A stretch of 7,213 bases of DNA from an archaeon (GTDB lineage Archaea > Hydrothermarchaeota > Hydrothermarchaeia > JALTZZ01 > JALUTC01): NCBI GenBank assembly GCA_027058345.1, contig JALUTC010000212.1, positions 1-7,213 on the forward strand. Reading direction: 5' to 3'. Each line of letters opens with the position of its first letter. Position 1 is the stretch's first letter. Positions 5,879 to 7,213 of this stretch are shown here, piece by piece. The notes beneath the pieces were generated by a model. It saw only the letters and a program-made list of their open reading frames with translations, was not told the DNA's origin and did no database searches. A program made the position numbers and the translations under genes.

Positions 5879-6612
5879 ATATTTTTAAACGTTTTTATCA
5901 ATCTCTTTAATCTTTCAACATCTCTCTCCCTTTCTATAATTGTCCCAGTTACAATTATATCTGCACCTGCCTTTGCCAGATATTTTACATGATCTTCCTT
6001 TTTAATCCCTCCACCAACAATTATAGGTATTTCAATAAATTTTCTAACAAATTTTACAAATTCTGCAGGTATTGGTTCTTCGGCACCAGAGCCTGCTTCT
6101 AAATAAACGAGTTTCATTCCCATATATTGAGAGGCTAATGCATACATTGCAGCAATTTCCGGTTTTTTTCTAGGGATTATTTTTGCATCTCCAATAAAAC
6201 CAACGGTTTCTCCTGGTTCTACTATTATATAACCTGTAGGTATTGGTTCTATTCCATATTTCTTTATTATAATTGAACCTTTAGCCTGCGCCTCTATTAT
6301 ATAATAGGGATTTCTTGAATTTAGCAATGATATGAATAAGATTGCATCCGCATACTTTGATATCGAGAATAAATCTCCTGGAAATATTACAATTGGCAAG
6401 GAAGTATTTGATTTCAATTCCTTTACAACTGAATCTATATCTTCCTGAGAATATCCAAAGGATCCACCAACGAGTATTAAATCTGTTCCAATGTACTCAA
6501 ACATTTTTGTATCGATATTGTTTGAAATCTTTTCTGGATCTATTAATGAGAAGTGCAATCTCTCTTTTTGAAGTTTTTCGTAAATATAATTAAGTATGCG
6601 ACTTTTGGACAT
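5875..6612 (-). CDS. Geranylgeranylglyceryl phosphate synthase
   Basis: TIM-barrel prenyltransferase that joins geranylgeranyl diphosphate to sn-glycerol-1-phosphate, making the first ether bond of archaeal membrane lipids; cytosolic or membrane-associated. The 245-aa protein shows LHFSLIDPEK (19-28), ILVGGSFG (46-53), VIFPGD (75-80), SLLNSRNP (95-102), GYIIVEPGETVG (127-138), YLEAGSGA (170-177), IIVGGGI (197-203) and GADIIVTGTIIE (216-227), the glycerol-1-phosphate and phosphate-binding elements of the PcrB/GGGPS family. Length and the NSRNP motif fit group II GGGP synthases of Archaea; bacterial PcrB (heptaprenyl) is excluded mainly by context. The ATG at 6612 gives the usual short N-terminus before the first barrel strand. 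The first 23 bp lie inside the upstream zinc-finger gene, and the stop shares ATGA with larC. No clear Shine-Dalgarno is present, so coupling to the upstream gene is likely. Confidence 0.96.
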   Translation of the reverse strand: MSKSRILNYIYEKLQKERLHFSLIDPEKISNNIDTKMFEYIGTDLILVGGSFGYSQEDIDSVVKELKSNTSLPIVIFPGDLFSISKYADAILFISLLNSRNPYYIIEAQAKGSIIIKKYGIEPIPTGYIIVEPGETVGFIGDAKIIPRKKPEIAAMYALASQYMGMKLVYLEAGSGAEEPIPAEFVKFVRKFIEIPIIVGGGIKKEDHVKYLAKAGADIIVTGTIIERERDVERLKRLIKTFKNI

Positions 6613-6721
6613 GTCTTACAAAATCTTTATTTTTCTTAAACAACATTCCACATCTAGGACATCTAAACATTGGTTCGTCATCCCTATCATAGACAATCTC
6701 TGGTTTGAATCTCTTGCCCAT
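6590..6721 (-). CDS. Small single C2H2 zinc-finger protein
   Basis: A 43-aa protein starting at the ATG at 6721-6719 and ending with TAA at 6592-6590. After a basic, then acidic leader (MGKRFKPEIVYDRDDEP) it is essentially one zinc finger: Cys21-x2-Cys24-x12-His37-x4-His42, with Phe28 three residues after the second Cys and Phe34 in the usual hydrophobic core position. This is the classical TFIIIA-type spacing, so it should fold around one zinc ion and could bind nucleic acid or protein. From memory, similar tiny archaeal proteins with a conserved leader exist, but I know no established function. It overlaps the GGGP synthase start by 23 bp and heads the - strand operon. Its start is only 17 bp from the start of the divergent gene at 6739. 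The coherent codon use and intact motif argue that it is real despite its size. Confidence 0.88.
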   Translation of the reverse strand: MGKRFKPEIVYDRDDEPMFRCPRCGMLFKKNKDFVRHVQKSHT

Positions 6722-6738
6722 ATTTTAAAAAATGATTT
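6722..6738. promoter_or_regulatory. 17-bp AT-rich gap between divergent start codons
   Basis: The only DNA separating the zinc-finger gene (- strand) and the following + strand gene is almost entirely A/T, with the self-complementary core TTTTAAAA at 6723-6730. It resembles a TATA element readable in both directions, but a TATA box here would place both transcription starts about 26 bases away, inside the genes. Either the promoters proper lie within the opposite coding sequences, or one of the annotated starts is too far upstream. No clear TATA box is visible 26 bases before either ATG. Confidence 0.3.
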
Positions 6739-7212
6739 ATGAAAAAGAAAAAGCATTTCACAATAGACGATTATTTGCAATTTTCCGTTCCTGGGATTGA
6801 TTTCAAAGAGACATATAAGATAGAGGAAATTATATTTAAAATATTATCGTATAAGAAGAGTATAAGGATTAATGAGCTTGAAGAATTTTTTAGGAAGATT
6901 AATATTCCACTTGAAAAGGTTAGATATGTTGTGGAGAAGATGTTGAACGAAGGTAAAGTGTACATATCTAAGAGGAATGTTATATCTTTAGTCAAGCATA
7001 AGAAAACATATATTATTAAGGTTGAACGAATATATAAGGGAGGAGCTACCGTTTTAATAAACGATAAGTTTAGGGCAAGGCTTCCATCGTACAATTCTCC
7101 AATATCATTGAAAAAGGGAGAAGTATATGAAGTTGTTGGTCATTTATATAGAGAAGATGGTGTTTTAAACCTTAGAATAATAGATGTTGTTAAAAAAATA
7201 GCTTATAAGTAA
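6739..7212 (+). CDS. Uncharacterised protein with probable winged-helix and OB-like halves
   Basis: I do not recognise this 157-aa protein. After a basic start (MKKKKHF) residues about 27-83 look like a winged helix: EEIIFKILSY (29-38), a helix-turn-helix-like RINELEEFFRKI (43-54), a recognition-type helix LEKVRYVVEKMLNEG (58-72) and a short wing KVYISKRNVISLV (73-85). Residues about 89-152 are predicted as alternating beta strands: KTYIIKVERIYKGGATVLI, then FRARLP, GEVYEVVGHLYRED and GVLNLRIIDVV, a pattern like a small OB-fold or SH3-like barrel. No cysteines, signal peptide or membrane segment is present. The two-domain layout suggests nucleic-acid binding, but this is inference. The ATG at 6739 is the first in the frame; a TTG at 6775 (codon 13) is the next possible start. 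The gene is complete, with TAA at 7210-7212, one base before the window end. Confidence 0.8.
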   Translation: MKKKKHFTIDDYLQFSVPGIDFKETYKIEEIIFKILSYKKSIRINELEEFFRKINIPLEKVRYVVEKMLNEGKVYISKRNVISLVKHKKTYIIKVERIYKGGATVLINDKFRARLPSYNSPISLKKGEVYEVVGHLYREDGVLNLRIIDVVKKIAYK

Positions 7213-7213
7213 T

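Noticed and set aside
1..7213. CRISPR array, insertion sequence, integrase, tRNA or defence system.
   Set aside because: No regularly spaced direct repeats, terminal inverted repeats, transposase motifs, cloverleaf sequences or defence-type domains were seen on reading both strands.

Overview
The window looks like chromosomal DNA of a thermophilic archaeon with a low-GC genome. It opens with the last ~320 nt of a 23S rRNA gene, which is strikingly GC-rich (about two thirds G+C by eye), while the protein genes are AT-rich. Coding strands are heavily purine-biased, with AGA/AGG arginine and ATA isoleucine codons preferred. A geranylgeranylglyceryl phosphate synthase (archaeal ether lipids), an MptA-type GTP cyclohydrolase and an archaeal-type nicotinate phosphoribosyltransferase with a C-terminal Cys4 knuckle all point to Archaea. 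I cannot fix the phylum. The rRNA gene is not followed by 5S rRNA or tRNA within this window, which many Thermoproteota (TACK) and Thermoplasmata-like lineages also show. The group II-like GGGP synthase is compatible with the same lineages.

Layout. (1) 1-~320, + strand: 23S rRNA 3' end. (2) 357-1049, - strand: rpiA, converging on the rRNA. (3) 1034-4738, + strand: a tightly overlapping four-gene operon of nicotinate phosphoribosyltransferase, mptA, a bifunctional NAD(P)HX epimerase/dehydratase (nnr) and a small winged-helix regulator. (4) 4724-6721, - strand: a second overlapping operon read from the right, made of a 43-aa C2H2 zinc-finger protein, GGGP synthase and larC (nickel-insertion protein). 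(5) 6739-7212, + strand: an unrecognised 157-aa protein with a probable winged-helix half and OB-like half. Almost every base is coding; successive operon genes overlap by 4-23 bp, and no stretch over 40 bases lacks a gene.

How the genes fit together. These are mainly housekeeping genes: pentose phosphate interconversion (rpiA, which makes ribose-5-phosphate, the precursor of PRPP), NAD biosynthesis (nicotinate phosphoribosyltransferase, which uses PRPP), NAD(P)H repair (nnr), pterin synthesis (mptA), lipid synthesis (GGGP synthase) and maturation of a nickel-pincer nucleotide made from nicotinic acid adenine dinucleotide (larC). Four of the nine protein genes can be linked to nicotinate-nucleotide or PRPP chemistry. 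I find no CRISPR, insertion sequence, integrase, toxin or defence module and no clearly new multi-gene system. The most interesting points are a canonical TFIIIA-type single zinc finger fused by overlap to the lipid gene, two divergent gene pairs whose start codons overlap or nearly touch, a divergent short MptA, and the unknown winged-helix/OB protein.
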